Assembly (NCBI GenBank): GCA_944470555.2
Contig: OX104134.1
Coordinates: forward strand, 112,958,701 to 113,022,700
Source: Heterobilharzia americana
Lineage: Eukaryota; Platyhelminthes; Trematoda; Strigeidida; Schistosomatidae
DNA: 64,000 nt
Reading direction: 5' to 3'
The notes beneath the pieces are model-generated. The model had not been told where the DNA came from. It made no database searches and worked only from the letters and a program-made list of their open reading frames with translations. Of this stretch, positions 1 to 11,818 are shown piece after piece; positions within the stretch are counted from its first letter, which is position 1; the number at the start of each line of letters is the position of its first letter. The translations under genes were made by a program, and so were the position numbers.

Positions 1-640
1 AAACAAAATGTAGGACACATATTTCAAAAGAGAGACAGGCAAGCAAACAGATAGAAAAAACCAACCGAGAATCTCACACAGAAGTACACCGCTTCGAGTT
101 ATCACATCTCTCAGCAACATACCAAAAACAAGTGGATGGAAAAGGAGTGACATCGAAGTAGACAAAAGTGTATAGGAGGAGAAACAGTTTCAAAACTGAA
201 CATCAGTGAAAGTGCTCATACACTAGGAGACATTGAAGAGTGACCACATCAACACCATTGCAACCAGTTTTCAACATTATCACCAAGGGTCTCCAAACAA
301 TGATTCCTATTACCTTGAGCACCCGAATCAGGTAGTCCTATTCGCCATGCCGAAGTATGGACTTACATATGACCAAGTTAGCCGCTTCATGAAGTGTTAC
401 CACTTCATGGTTTGACAGCCCTGACCTTTCTACCCATCCACCACTACTTGCACATGTTGGGTAGGTAAAGGTTCACAAACTTCCCCAGCTCGCTTTTTGA
501 ATTATCGCCATTCAACAGACCTTTCTGGTGTGGTAGGACCTCGTAGAAACAAGCTTTCCACGAGCATAGCCCGTTAGGTCATTGATGTATGGAAGCCAAG
601 TCATTACGTTAAGGTGACAACTATCAGTCTAGAACATGCA
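1..640 (-). mobile_element. LINE-X 3' end remnant (non-LTR retrotransposon)
   Basis: Read on the minus strand, this stretch carries a decayed C-terminal tail of a non-LTR retrotransposon followed by its 3' untranslated region. The segment at about 120-320 aligns by eye, with substitutions and small gaps, to 34441-34650 and to 63890-64000. That marks it as one of several dispersed copies of the same 3' end. Stops occur in every frame, so no protein is made. The family name is mine; the assignment rests on comparison between copies in this window and on the recurring 'pelement tail' order of C-terminal module then 3' end. Confidence 0.5.
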
Positions 641-1799
641 GGGAAGTAAGCAGAAAAAGATTTGTAATGATGTTGACGAGACGGTATAAATAAATGAGTG
701 TTAACATAATATTTACAACTTTATGGATTGACATGACTCGAAGAGCGATGTCACCATACGTAGATGAGGACACAGCAACTTTTTTGCAGTTCATTCATTG
801 TTTAACTTGCATTCAAAATGTCGAATAGGTATTTTTTTGCCTATCCGTAGGGTTTCCTACAAACTTGTTTCTTACAACTGATGCAATTCTTCAAGAAAGT
901 GATGTTAGGAACGAACCTCGCCACATCATTTGCTTTTCTTAAAATACTAGTTCCTGTGTAAAGGGTCCTAAAATACCATCTTACATTTAAAAGGTGAAAA
1001 CGTATGCCATACATACCTAAACTTTCCTAATAACTCCCAAAGGATCAGTACTTTGTCAGCCTTTACGCCCAACAGAATTACACTACGAGTAATAAGTCCG
1101 TCAGTACCCGATAAGTCAGAGTTACGTTAGTTTAGAACGCCTACAACAAATCTAAATAAGAATGGTGATGGCATACATTCTTGGCGGATGTGGTTGGCTA
1201 TCGACTTCCCAGGCAAATAATCTCCTTAAGCATCTGCACTACCGCGTCACTATAAATAGAGAGCATTTAGAAGCGTAACATAACTGCTCTGCACTCACTT
1301 CATAGTCCAAGACTACGAAAATAACTCAGGATTTAATGTGTCACTTACTGGAGACAAAAACAGTGCTTCATATATGCGTTTCAAACGTTATCAACGGGTG
1401 AAAATTTGAATAATTCAACCATATCCAGGTTTGAAGACTGCTTAATTTTCCTAAACTCTTTTTCCTCCAGCTCCACTCAAACATAGAATGACAGTGGAAC
1501 CTAGGATCTGACGCACAATGACAATCAAACTAATTCCCTAGTGATTGTCTTAAGATTTCACTCCTTTCTTACAAACCGAAATAAACAAGGATATCGATAA
1601 TTATGATTCCCATAAACCAACTAGTACCGAAGTCACTCCAACCCGAAAATATGTTAGACACCAAAGAATTGTACAGACAAATAATTTGTTGTTGCTCCTT
1701 TCAATTACACTACACGTCTGAAGCAGCCTCCTCAGCTTCAGTAACACTTGAAAACTTCACATTTACATCATATTCAGGATACAGCTAGATGTTCACCAA
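641..1799. other. No recognised gene
   Basis: AT-rich sequence with only short open frames, the longest about 61 codons near 1603. I see no family motif, tRNA-like fold or repeat shared with the rest of the window. Confidence 0.4.
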
Positions 1800-2175
1800 G
1801 TGAAGAGTGGCTATACGTTAGTTGAACCATTCTTCAAAGTATTCTACTCAACTTTTCAGTCTTCTTTCCTTAGCAGTCCTCCATCTTACCGACAACAGTC
1901 TTCTAAAGCTTGAATATTTTCACTAAACTTTATCTTCAAATCCTTTCTGTCTCATACACCACTGTCTACCTTCACATCACTCTTCTTCTATTCACTGGTT
2001 CTTTGCATACTACTGTGAAATAAGGCAACTTGAGACCGATGCAATTCATTCTGAGGTTCCACGTTGGCCTTTTCCGTCCGTGAAACCATAACCATTATTT
2101 CCACACTAGTCAGACTGATAAATTTAAATACATGAAACAAAGTATGTGAGGTAGATATCTTTCCCATCGGTTTCG
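1800..2175 (+). mobile_element. LINE-X 3' untranslated region copy
   Basis: The order 'tctaaagcttgaa', then a pyrimidine-rich stretch, then 'ctttgcatactactgtgaa' and 'ggcaacttga' recurs at 33850-34000 and 37340-37520 on the plus strand. In those copies it follows the C-terminal coding remnant of the LINE-X family. Here only the 3' end is recognisable, which fits a strongly 5'-truncated insertion. Confidence 0.45.
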
Positions 2176-3105
2176 ATTCCACCAAACATCAGTGATCGCA
2201 GTTATTACAAAACTCTTGGTCAGTTTACTTTGAAGTTTTTTTGCTGCCCATCGTGGTTATAGCCAGCTAGAGTAAGTTTTATCACATCAATCATCTCATA
2301 TGCGGCTTACAAGAATCCCTGACTTTTACTGGTCTTTAACTGCGAGTTACTACCTGACTTTGCTTTTTTATTTAAAGCAGACTAACAATTATGCCAAGCT
2401 TTATGAGGATGACAATTGCTCAAATAAATACTGCTTCCTTCCTCCATGAAGATTTGATGTTATCGTCTTCCAACTGACCAGTTTTTACAGCTGTGTATCC
2501 TGTCGCAGGAACACCCTTGCTAGGAAAAACGCGTGATCATAGTTTAATCAGGTACTTTGAAAGGATGAAAATCTTCCATTGATAATTTTCAATAATGTTA
2601 CATGAGTTTGTAATGTGTGTTCATCAGTGGCTTAAACATCGGTGGACACTAAATGTAATAACGTTCTTCCATACGTTTAAAGTTGGTGATAATCAGGAAC
2701 AAGAGATGCTCGAAAAAATCATAGAAGACGGTTATTGCATTCAGCATTCGATTCCTTAGACACGTTGAATATATATACAATATTCAAATAGCATTCAATC
2801 AGTGTGCGTAAGTATGGTATGTTTTCACCATCGAAGAACCAAGTGCTTATTACAGAGTTGGCAAGGGTGTGCACCTGCAATCACTCTCGACGGTGAATTA
2901 TTGGAGTTTATCGAAAAGTTAATGCCTGGGTAATTGTATGAGTGTTAATAGATCCGTAGCTGGTGAGATTTCGAACCGTATGTCGAAAACTAAAGTGGTA
3001 TACACCAATCTGAAGCACGTCTGGTGCTGTCATGATATTAACTTTGCTGTATAGGGTCTGGTATACAATACAATAGTGTGATAAATGTTACTCTAAGCTT
3101 GAAAA
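2176..3105. other. No recognised gene
   Basis: No supported coding sequence or RNA. It precedes a LINE-X remnant and may hold older unrecognisable repeat sequence. Confidence 0.35.
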
Positions 3106-3680
3106 CCTAGATTAGGGTGTTCGACGACTCTAAATTTCCGATCACTGTTGTCTTTCCGAGATTAGTTCCATCCAATGAAAACACTGCGTAATCCTGAGGT
3201 GACATGATGCAAGCTTCGCCGTGATGAATTTCGTCATTCATTGAGTGTGGTCATCTTGAAACACTGGCTTTGGTGGCTCGGATAAGAGTTACGCGTGCTA
3301 TTCCAGTGACTCTCAAACCACTCACTGTTCACTTTAGGATAGTTATACTAGATTAGCATCTGTAGGTGCCTCATGACTCTGGTGTCATTCTAGAGATCGC
3401 GCAACTATGCCGCTTGAGACGATAGCAGACATGGCTTAAAAACCAAACCTGAAGTGATAGCAATGCAGCTTTATGGAAGAGTTAAACAAAAGTATTGAAA
3501 GCTTCTCTGAATGTATGCTGCAAATTACTCCTACAACTTATTTCTATTTCCACTTCCGTTATTTTTACTGATTTCTTTGTATCTATATATCACCTGTATG
3601 CCTTCTTATTCTGAATGGAGGATTTTCCTGATGCCCATGTTTTACCAAGCTGATGTTTTCAATAAAGAATAAATTTCGTC
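3106..3680 (+). mobile_element. LINE-X C-terminal module and 3' end, decayed
   Basis: Around 3235-3300 the plus strand has the order 'attgagtgtggtcat', 'aaacactggctttggtg', which corresponds to the 'VVILKHRL.WLG' stretch at 46200-46260. At 3345-3440 the pattern 'ttagcatctgtaggtgc' followed by a 'gatagcagacatgg' block matches the better copy at 46375-46465. The remnant therefore belongs to the same subfamily as the 46-kb copy. All frames are interrupted. An AATAAA-type run near 3660 may be the old 3' terminus. Confidence 0.5.
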
Positions 3681-4379
3681 CTGTGATATCGCTGTACATC
3701 CTGAAGGACATGTTAACGAATAACTAAAGTAGGAATTCCTTCGATGGAAGTATGGAGAAAAAATATGTCCACTGAACAAAAACATCCAGACAATGGTTGT
3801 AAGCTAAATGCCGGGTGAAAAGTACAAACCAGTGGATATGAAAACTAAATCTATTTTAGGCCTTAAGACAGGTGAGAAATTTTAAAGTCACTGGCCAAGA
3901 TTCGGTTACATAAACTTTAAATAAAAGCAGTACATCAGAAACCATATCGAAAAAATAATAAAGCACCTTTGATTACAAGACCCGATGTGCTCAACCTTAC
4001 TTCACTAACATTAAATAAACCATTTGCTACGTTACACACTTATTCTACAGCGTATGAACTGGTTCAAATTCGAACGCTATGACATCAGGATGAGTACTAC
4101 TCACCATTCATGAGACCATTTGTTAAAGCTTGTGAAAGTTGATAATGATGGTACTTAAAGGTGCTTTCAACTCGGGAGAGAAGAGGCAATAAACCAGTAA
4201 CTTGACATTCACCCAGACGATCTACATTCCCTGCAATTTCATCCAGAATGCAATAAACGAATTTGACAGTATCACAAGCATCGTAGCTGAAAGATGAAAC
4301 AAAAATTGAAATACAAATAAATAAATGAATACAAAGTATCCTGTATGGCGTGAAATAAGGTTTACACTAACATACAACT

Positions 4380-5340
4380 AGGCATTCCCAAGTAACGGTT
4401 CAAGTTGCCACACCTCACATAAACCCATCAAGGCAGAGGGCATAAAAATATAAAAGACAAAGAGAGAGGGATAAAATAGTAGAAGATACTGGGAAGTTTT
4501 AGAATGAGAATAGAGATAAGCAATAACGAGATTTAATACAATTAAAAAAATATAATTTCTGGATGCATCTGTGTGACTGCGATAGGTTCTGAGCCGCATT
4601 ACTTATAGTCTCGACTCATCTATTACGGTTGCCACGAAGACATAACCTACAAAGACGCCGTTCACTTAACCGATATAGGCCAACAGTCATAGACTTCATG
4701 AATCAGATCACTTCTAACCTTTTTCCAGCATAAACCTACCTCACTTAACATTAAGCATTGAATTAGATGGTGGCTAGGCATGAGAAACATCTCAGCCATC
4801 TGGCTTGATGAAGATTCGCTACCACAACAACTAACTTAGTGTTTCTGCCTAAAATTCTACTCTTGACTACATTACTGACATGGTCGTACTATGAAACACC
4901 GCCAATGTTACCAAGGTAATGCTGGTAAAACACCTCAAGTCTTGTCGTATCCTCCACCTTTAATAACCAAGTGCCACATCAACTGGTACCTCACTCTTGG
5001 TCTTAACACGCCCACAGGTGCTCGATTATAGAACCTTCAAGAGATTGATGACGAATTTAACTGGCATCCGATTCAGACAGACATATGACCTCTTGATCAT
5101 GCTTTTTTCAGGTCAAGACTTTTTAGCTGGTGACGGGCGTCGGAAAGTGCCTGATGGGAGGAGAATATCTCATCAACATATCCACTATCATGTCTTTAAC
5201 GTACCTGATTTCCTCGAACCTGCTTCAGTTTAGCTTCACCCAGGTTTCTAACGATTTTAGGACCTATGATCTTGGAAATTATGTTTGTCAGACTGATTTC
5301 CCTGTGGCTGAAACGAGAGGATTTCACACCCTGTTTTAGA
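4380..5340 (-). mobile_element. LINE-X remnant: reverse transcriptase fragment to 3' end
   Basis: On the minus strand 5330-5140 reads as a decayed reverse transcriptase N-terminal part ('REISLTNIISKIIG', then 'VDEIFSSHQAL'), resembling the 'GISLTNIASKI...DQIFTIRQVLEHR' region of schistosome LINEs. The part at 4600-4830 carries a C-terminal tail ('FLMPSHHLIQC', then 'GLCWKKVRSDLI'). The catalytic palm between them is missing or scrambled, and several frameshifts and stops are present. The low-coordinate end has the 'gttgccacacctcaca' 3' end shared with 63890-63910. Confidence 0.6.
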
Positions 5341-6789
5341 TACTGGGACGATCAGTAGCTGAGATCAATCACGGGCATAATATGATATTGTTATACGCAG
5401 ACTAGTCGCTTAGTTTATTCAAACAGTAATCTTCGACCAGCTTTCATATCTCTGAAAGCAAACTGTAAACTACTAACCTATAAAACTTTATGTACAAAAA
5501 TCAGTGAGCAAATGTTATACCTTACTCAGACGGCATTTCCACTTATCGTTAGAAAACTCGTTAATAATTTTGCCTGCCAAGCCAGTAGAAAGAGAGCTCA
5601 TCAGTTAAGCCAACATATCATTTTTTATGAAAACCAAAGATACTTTGCGTCAGAGAAAAGTGAAGAAAGAATTCAAAACATCTGAATATACTGACTTTTG
5701 GTCCCAAAATCAAATTGCAATTATCAGAGAAGGCTAACTCTCCTAAATTTCCATGACAAATCTGTTGTGACAAGGACAAAAATACAATGCATATTATGGG
5801 AACTAACCTTTCCACACTTTTCATTGGACTTTCTTTACGTATCGCCTGAAAAGAATGGACAGAGTCTACTATCAAACTGATGAAAATGTTGAAGGAACAA
5901 ACTGTGGAACTGCTAGGAAAGGATATAAACTCTTTTATGATTTACTAAGCACTTCACTGAAAGTTTAACTTTCGCTCAGCCATCACAACTGACCAAACCA
6001 CATATAATTACTACACAGCTGCGTACATAAATAAGAGTGGAAAAGAAATTTTTCCCACTTCAAACTGTTTCCCGGCTGCCAGCTACTTCAGACATAATGA
6101 TAACTGGACAATATTTGCAATGAAATATCTGTAGTTGACGGTATGATGAAAAACATTTTCGGTGGTGCCACATATTTTATTTAGACACTACTGAGAGGTC
6201 TTAAACGAATTCAGGTCTCATGAAAAGACTGTACCATACACTAACCAGTCTTGAGTGGTTTGACCTAATATCACTGGGGTTACGATTTAGCTATCGCAGG
6301 ATATGCTTCGCAAAACTGTATGAAACTAGCTGGTGTGGGCTTGTTTTGAGTTGAACGTAGGCTCACACGTTTTCCGGCATGTTGGTGCTTCCTCACAGTG
6401 TTACGGTTGTTACGTATAAGAACGCTAATTATCACGGGTAATTGTGATTTCGAAATAAAACCTTATTACACCCAACTCAGTGATCCCCATTACGTCACTC
6501 CAAGCTTAATACCACTCCCCGATCCTATTGTCATAGCTTCTCCATTTATTAGTTAAATTAGATTTTCAACATAATTAAACCACTTGCTTGCCGAATACTG
6601 GCAGATCTTCATTTAGAAAAATTCTGAGCATTAACGTAGGTTACCGAATGTGAAAGAAACTAGCCACGAATGTCAAGGTACCAAATTCATCACTAAATGG
6701 TTCAAATAGTTGTTGACGGAATAGAAGCTTTCGCTTAATTGGCTTTCGCATCTACAATCCGTGGATCACTACTCCTTTTAATTAACCTG
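5341..6789. other. No recognised gene
   Basis: Two overlapping opposite-strand frames of 85 and 60 codons near 5618-5880 show no recognisable motif and are probably chance. I found no repeat shared with other parts of the window. Confidence 0.35.
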
Positions 6790-8160
6790 TTGTACAAGTA
6801 AAGAAAGGTGAAAAAGTGGTGATTAAAATGTGAAAACTCACTTAGTTCTCAGTAGATCCCAGACACACATCAAGTGAGTATCCAGTCGGCGTCTAAAAGA
6901 TTCAGACGAAGTAGCCTGGATCACATCCTCAGGAAGAGCGTTCCAGGGTTTAACAACTCCTAGGGAGTAGAAGTTGTGCCTTACATCCAGCCTGCTATGT
7001 TCCAGGCTTAGTTTCTGTACATGTCCTCTAAGACTAGCGTTGCAGCTAAGATTTAATAAGTGACGGAGTGGGTGGCCAGGCGTGCTCAGAATGTTGTAAG
7101 TCATTATCAAGTCTCCTCTTAGCCTTCTGTATTCCAGAGGATACAGATCAAGCGCAACCAGCCGTTCATTGTATGTTTTTGACCTGAGTCCTTGGACAGA
7201 TTTTGTCGAACGCCTCTGGATGCGTTCTAAGCTCAGTCTATCCTTCCGGAGACAAGCGGGGAAGACGATGGTCCCGAACGCCAGGTGAGGCAGCATGAAG
7301 CTTTTGGAAATCTGGTGGAAGCATCTACGATCGAATTGCCCGAAAATTCGCCTAAGAGTTACTAACGCCAAGTTCCTACGAAGTGCGTTTTTGTCACAGT
7401 TGGCATAGGATTTTAAGTCCTGGGGGACCAACACACCCAAATCCATTTCAGTCAGTGACGCCTCAAGTTCCATGCCGCTGAGGTTATATACACGAGATGC
7501 ATCATGTTTTTCTCAGGATTAAATGCAAGCCCATCGTTGACTGCCCAACTATGAAGTCGAGACAAGTCTTTCTGTACAGAAATACTGTCTTCTTCACTTT
7601 TGATTTCCCTCCAGAGTTTCACGTCATCGGCGAAAAGGATTTCGGAAGAGACCTGTTGAGGCAAATTGTTTATGTATATCAGAAAAAAGAGAGGCCCTAG
7701 TACTAAACCTTGGAGAACACCACTAGGACATTCTGTTTCTTTCGACACAGAGAAACTCACCCGAAATCAAAATGAACGGCCCCGTAGATATGAAAACAAC
7801 CAGTCAATGAGCGGAAGTCGAATCCCAACTAATTTTAGTTTATCGATAAGACAGTCGTGGTTAACACGATCAAATGCCTTAGAAACGTCTAGGTAGATAA
7901 CGTCAATTTGTCCTCGACGGTCAACAATGCTAGCCCAACTATCTACTGCAGTGAGCAAATTGGTAATGCAGGAGTACCCCTTTCGAAATCCATGTTGATG
8001 GGGTGCAAAGAAATTTATCTTTGTGAGCTAATCCCCTAGTCCATCGTATATCAACGATTCCATTACTTTGGAAGGAATGAACAGAAGCGTCACTGGTCTG
8101 TATTTCTTTGGACTGCTTCCTTGACCCTCTAGCTGGCTCTCAGGATCACTCTCATGCATT
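6790..8160 (-). mobile_element. CR1-like non-LTR retrotransposon (copy A), 5'-truncated
   Basis: The minus strand encodes most of a CR1-type reverse transcriptase. In order there are 'KYRPVTLL' near 8105, 'HGFRKGYSC' near 7990, 'IDVIYLDVSKAFDRVNHD' near 7900, 'PSGVLQGLVLGPLFFLIYINNL' near 7720, the catalytic 'FADDVKLW' near 7640, and a thumb and C-terminal tail ('LERIQRR', 'YPLEYRRLRGDLI', 'PWNALPEDV') ending at the stop at 6838. Damage is light over 7958-6838: one in-frame TGA at 7767-7769 and a frameshift near 7452-7473. Further decay lies upstream. The 5' half with the endonuclease is absent, as is common for LINE insertions. The clade call rests on these motifs; it is most like schistosome SR1. 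Confidence 0.8.
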
Positions 8161-8636
8161 TCAGGTTCTTCGCTTTCCACATAAAACAATTGAAATCACT
8201 AAGGTAAATTAGTAATTTTTTTTTTCCCAAGGAGTACATTCCTTGTATACAGAAATATATTGTCTAAAAGCCATTAAAAAGTAATTCTATGTGAAATGAC
8301 AATTTTCGTCTTTACGAATAAAGACATCTTAATATACATATAACTCCTGTAATTAAGCCAGGTGATAAAGACAACTGCAGCAAAAATGCAACCAACCAGT
8401 GCTACTATAAGCTATCCCAAAACGAAATTAGCCGGGCTTCTGTAAGAACGTTAGAGCCCACAACAAAAAACGCGCGTCAGCTAGCCAATTAAATAGATGA
8501 TTCATGGAAACACCTGAAACATCCTGTTATAGAATTAGTGAACGGTGGTTCCTTAGGTTCTACGTCTGTATTACTGGAATACGTTCTGGGTTTCGAATGG
8601 TCACAATTATCTTCCCGGTTCCGAAAACTCTGAAAG
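8161..8636. other. No recognised gene; T-rich spacer
   Basis: The stretch between CR1 copy A and the SR2 tail contains a short T homopolymer near 8216-8226 and short open frames only. Nothing is recognised. Confidence 0.35.
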
Positions 8637-8749
8637 TCCCTTGGGTTCCTAATGGAACAAAGGGCTTCAGTAGCACGTCTCCAGTGAACTCTGCTCTCTG
8701 AAATCTTTTGAACCTGGCTCCACGACAGCCCATAAGCTCTCATTGAAAG
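8637..8749 (-). mobile_element. SR2-like 3' tail fragment
   Basis: On the minus strand this encodes the last part of the SR2 open reading frame ('MRAYGLSWSQVQKI', 'ALCSIRNPRD'). It matches the tail of the other SR2 copies, including 'actgaagccct' and 'aggaacccaaggga'. It directly abuts the 3' end of the next CR1 element, so only about 110 bp of SR2 survive here. Confidence 0.7.
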
Positions 8750-10362
8750 GATAGAGATACGATTGTTAATTAACCTAGTCTCAAGGTAGTATTACGGTAT
8801 CTGATCTGTGGAAAGCTCCTCAAGTACAGCCCATCGGCACCGTAGGACTCGAGGTGTGCGCCTAGCCTCCTTTTAAAAGTATCAGGGGATGGGGCTGTAA
8901 CAACTGCTGAAGGGAGGGAATTTCAGTCGACGGACTCTAACTGCAAATGAATTAGCACAGATCATTGTACGTGCACTCTCGTGCTCCCTTCATAACGGGT
9001 GACCCCTTAGGTCACGTTTCCGACTAAAGCTTTGAAGGGATCTGTTAGGATAGAGGGGATTATGGGCCATGTGGTATATCATAATCATATCCCCTCTGAT
9101 CCTCCGGTATTGTACTGGGTGCAGCTGAAGAGCAACTAAGCGGTCTGAGTACGGTTTGTGCCGTAACTCAATCACTTTCTTTTCAGCTCTTCTCTGTATC
9201 CGTTCTAGGATGGCTATGTCATTTTTCAAGTAAGGGGACACCGCAAGCGAATTTTTCTCTGGATGAGGGCGAATGTATAGAGCATACACTGCAGTGAAAA
9301 GAGAAAGAGGTAGACCCCCTGATGTTCGCGAGAGAAACCCTAGGCTTCCATAAGCCCTGTTGGTTGCAAGGCAACAGTGGACTGATGCTCCCAGTGTGTC
9401 ATTTAGTGTAACTCCCAGATCTTGTTCCATGTTAGAATGACAGATAATAGTGAATGGGAATTAAGGGATCCTGGCAGGTCATTGATAAAAGCAAGAAACA
9501 GTAGTGGGTCTACTATGGAACCTTGAGGCACACCACTCAACATCGGTAACCAGTAAGATAGACAGGAGCCAACTCTAACTGACTACAACCTGGTGTACAG
9601 ATAATCTCTAAGCCAAATTAATAATTTTCCATGTACACTCGTGCGTTGACGTTTCTTTCAAAGGGTATCATGAGTTACCTTGTCAAAGGCCTTAGAAAGT
9701 AAGCCAACGTGAATAGGCTTTTTCTGCTCGACAGTGTCCAGCTATTCCAAGCTATCAGCAAGTTGGTGTTACGTGACCTTCCTCGTAGAAAGCCATGTTG
9801 ACAGTCGTTTAAAATCGATTTCCTAAGTAGGTGATTGCGAAATGAGTCATTTATGACCCCCTCCATGACCTTCGCAACTGAAGATCGGTCTGTAGTTCGA
9901 GGCAAGTAGTTTGTTTCCACCTTTATAAATTGAGACGACAGCTGCCCGTTCCTAATCAGAGGGTAGCCTGCCTCCCAGAAACGAACATTTAGATAGGTTT
10001 GCTAGCGGAGCGCACACTCTTTGAGTACTCTTAGGTGAATCCCATCAACTCTTGGAGACTTATTCGGAATAAACAGTGCTTTGTTATGTCCCTTATCATT
10101 GGCTGAGAACAGCGACTTTACTGCACTGATATCTGTAACTCTTCAGCTTCCTACCTTTTGGGCACGTAGACCATCCGCTTACTTGCCCATGTGGAACCTC
10201 ACTTTGGCTTCAGGCATACTGATTCACAGGAAACTGGGTCAAACAAAGTCATGGCACGCTCACTCAAAAATATAACCGACGTGTCGGACATCTTAGACGA
10301 TCCAGCACTAAGTGTGTACGGTCGTTTCAAAGCCGCCCTCGTCAAACTTCATGCACTTATTT
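8750..10362 (-). mobile_element. CR1-like non-LTR retrotransposon (copy B), 5'-truncated and decayed
   Basis: The minus strand gives, in order, a linker ('SPRVDGIHLRVLKECA' near 10055), an RT start ('SSVAKVMEGVINDSFRNHLL', 'CQHGFLRGRS'), and a thumb/C-terminal region ('LGVTLNDTLGASVH', 'AILERIQRRAEKKVIELRHKPYSDRL', written in pieces at 9430-8990). It ends with 'FNSLPSAVVTAPSPDTFKRRL' around 8940-8880. The palm region near 9490-9680 is decayed. Its high-coordinate edge at 10362 is exactly where the duplicated PSMB2-upstream sequence begins, so this element probably inserted into, or was cut at, that duplication edge. Confidence 0.75.
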
Positions 10363-11124
10363 ACAGGTAGAAAGTGTAAGGACAGTTTATGGGCGTGAAT
10401 CTCGGTCGTCATAAGTTTATGCATCTGCTTCGTAAAACGAAACACTTAGTTTCAGACTTCAAAACTGATGACATTTCTCAAACAACTCTCAAACACCTGC
10501 AAATGTAAGAAAGACAGCAAACGAAGTAGCTAATAAAAGTAATAATATCCAACCTTGAAGACGCTTTACTGGCTTGTGTTAGCCAGTTGATTCCTTCGTG
10601 TTCACTTCCAGGTCTTGCCGAGTGTTCACAGGTCATTGGTGGATTCTGATTAAGCAGGTTCAATCACTTGCCCCGGTATTTTTGATAAACTCAACAAATG
10701 ACCTTGTATTCGTCAAATTTGTGGGTGTGTTTAATTTGCCCTGAGGCTGTGATGGGTAGAGGTTTCTAAAATATTGTGCTGCCAGACAATTGCTAGAGCT
10801 GGTCCCGAAAAGAAGATAGGATAACTAAAAAGGATAAAAGAAAGGAAATAAGAGAAAAAGAAAAGTGGGGAAAGCAGATGATGGAAAAAGGAGAAGCCTA
10901 GGTAGATCGACGAAGACAGGGAGGAAAGTGGTGATACGGTAGCCTTAATACAGTGTAACCGTATAAAATTAGAGGGGGGGAGAAGCAGAGGGGATACAGC
11001 AAAAATATTAAAAACAGGTAATCATTTCAGTGATACGTTCATAATTCTCACTGTGACATAAAAACAAGATATCCAGCGGGGATGACTCTTATCTACGAAT
11101 TTATCATCAAGCCGTACATTCGTG

Positions 11125-11176
<52 letters not shown>

Positions 11177-11818
11177 CGAAATGCCTTTCTTAACGCGCCA
11201 AGTCTCTGAACCATACAGAAGCACTCATTTGACGTTGGTGTTGAAAATCCGTATCTTGTTCCGCATGCTGAGTGCAGAAGATCTCCACACTGGTTTCAGG
11301 CTAATAAACACCTGTCTTGCTTTTCCGATTCTGGCTGGCTTTGACGTCCTCGTCTGTGCCGCCTGTAGTTGAAACAGTGCTGCCTAGATAGGTGAAAAAG
11401 GCTACTTCCTTTAGGTTTATCCCGTTGATGGTGATTGGAGTTTGTTGCTGTTGGTGGTGGTGGTGCTGTTGTTGGTTGGGTATCTTCATCACCTCTGTCT
11501 TCTCTATATTCACCTGAAGTCCCGTCTTCGCTACCCTACCTCTTCTGAAAACTTGTTAGTTTTCGCCTGTAGATCTTCAAGTTTGTGCAACATCCCATAC
11601 AAGTCATCGGCGAAATCCAGATCTTCTAGGTTATTTTCCGCAGTCCAGCGTATCCCCCTCTTCTCGCTCCCCACTGTTTGTTGCATGATCCAGTTGACCA
11701 CGATCAGGAATATCATGAGGGATAGTAGGCAACCTTGTTTCACTCCTGTCTTCACTTCAAAAGCATCACTGAACTTCCCATTGTGAATTGCTTGGCATGT
11801 GGCATCTTCATATAGTTG
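10363..11818 (-). repeat. Left arm of a 1.46-kb inverted duplication
   Basis: The reverse complement of this segment matches 26421-27884 almost base for base. Shared parts are the 3' part of an SR2 element, its abnormal truncation point, a TA microsatellite and about 620 bp of unique-looking flank. In the right arm that flank ends 99 bp before the PSMB2 start codon. A 61-codon frame in the flank (10478-10663) reads identically in both arms (27584-27769), but nothing suggests it is a gene. The differences I saw are microsatellite length and single bases. Confidence 0.85.
11127..11177. repeat. (TA)n microsatellite
   Basis: An alternating TA tract joins the truncated SR2 copy 1 to the duplicated flank. 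The equivalent tract in the other arm is at 27063-27122, and a third lies at 23972-24007. Confidence 0.9.

Noticed and set aside
5618..5875. Minus-strand frame with a hydrophobic stretch resembling a signal peptide
   Set aside because: Isolated, no downstream domain, and overlapped by an equally long antisense frame.
10478..10663. A 61-codon frame conserved identically at 10478-10663 and 27584-27769
   Set aside because: Identity is fully explained by the recent inverted duplication; no domain, Kozak-type context or exon structure supports a gene.
11082..11372. 96-codon plus-strand frame rich in Tyr-Ile repeats
   Set aside because: It is the translation of the TA microsatellite and the antisense of SR2.
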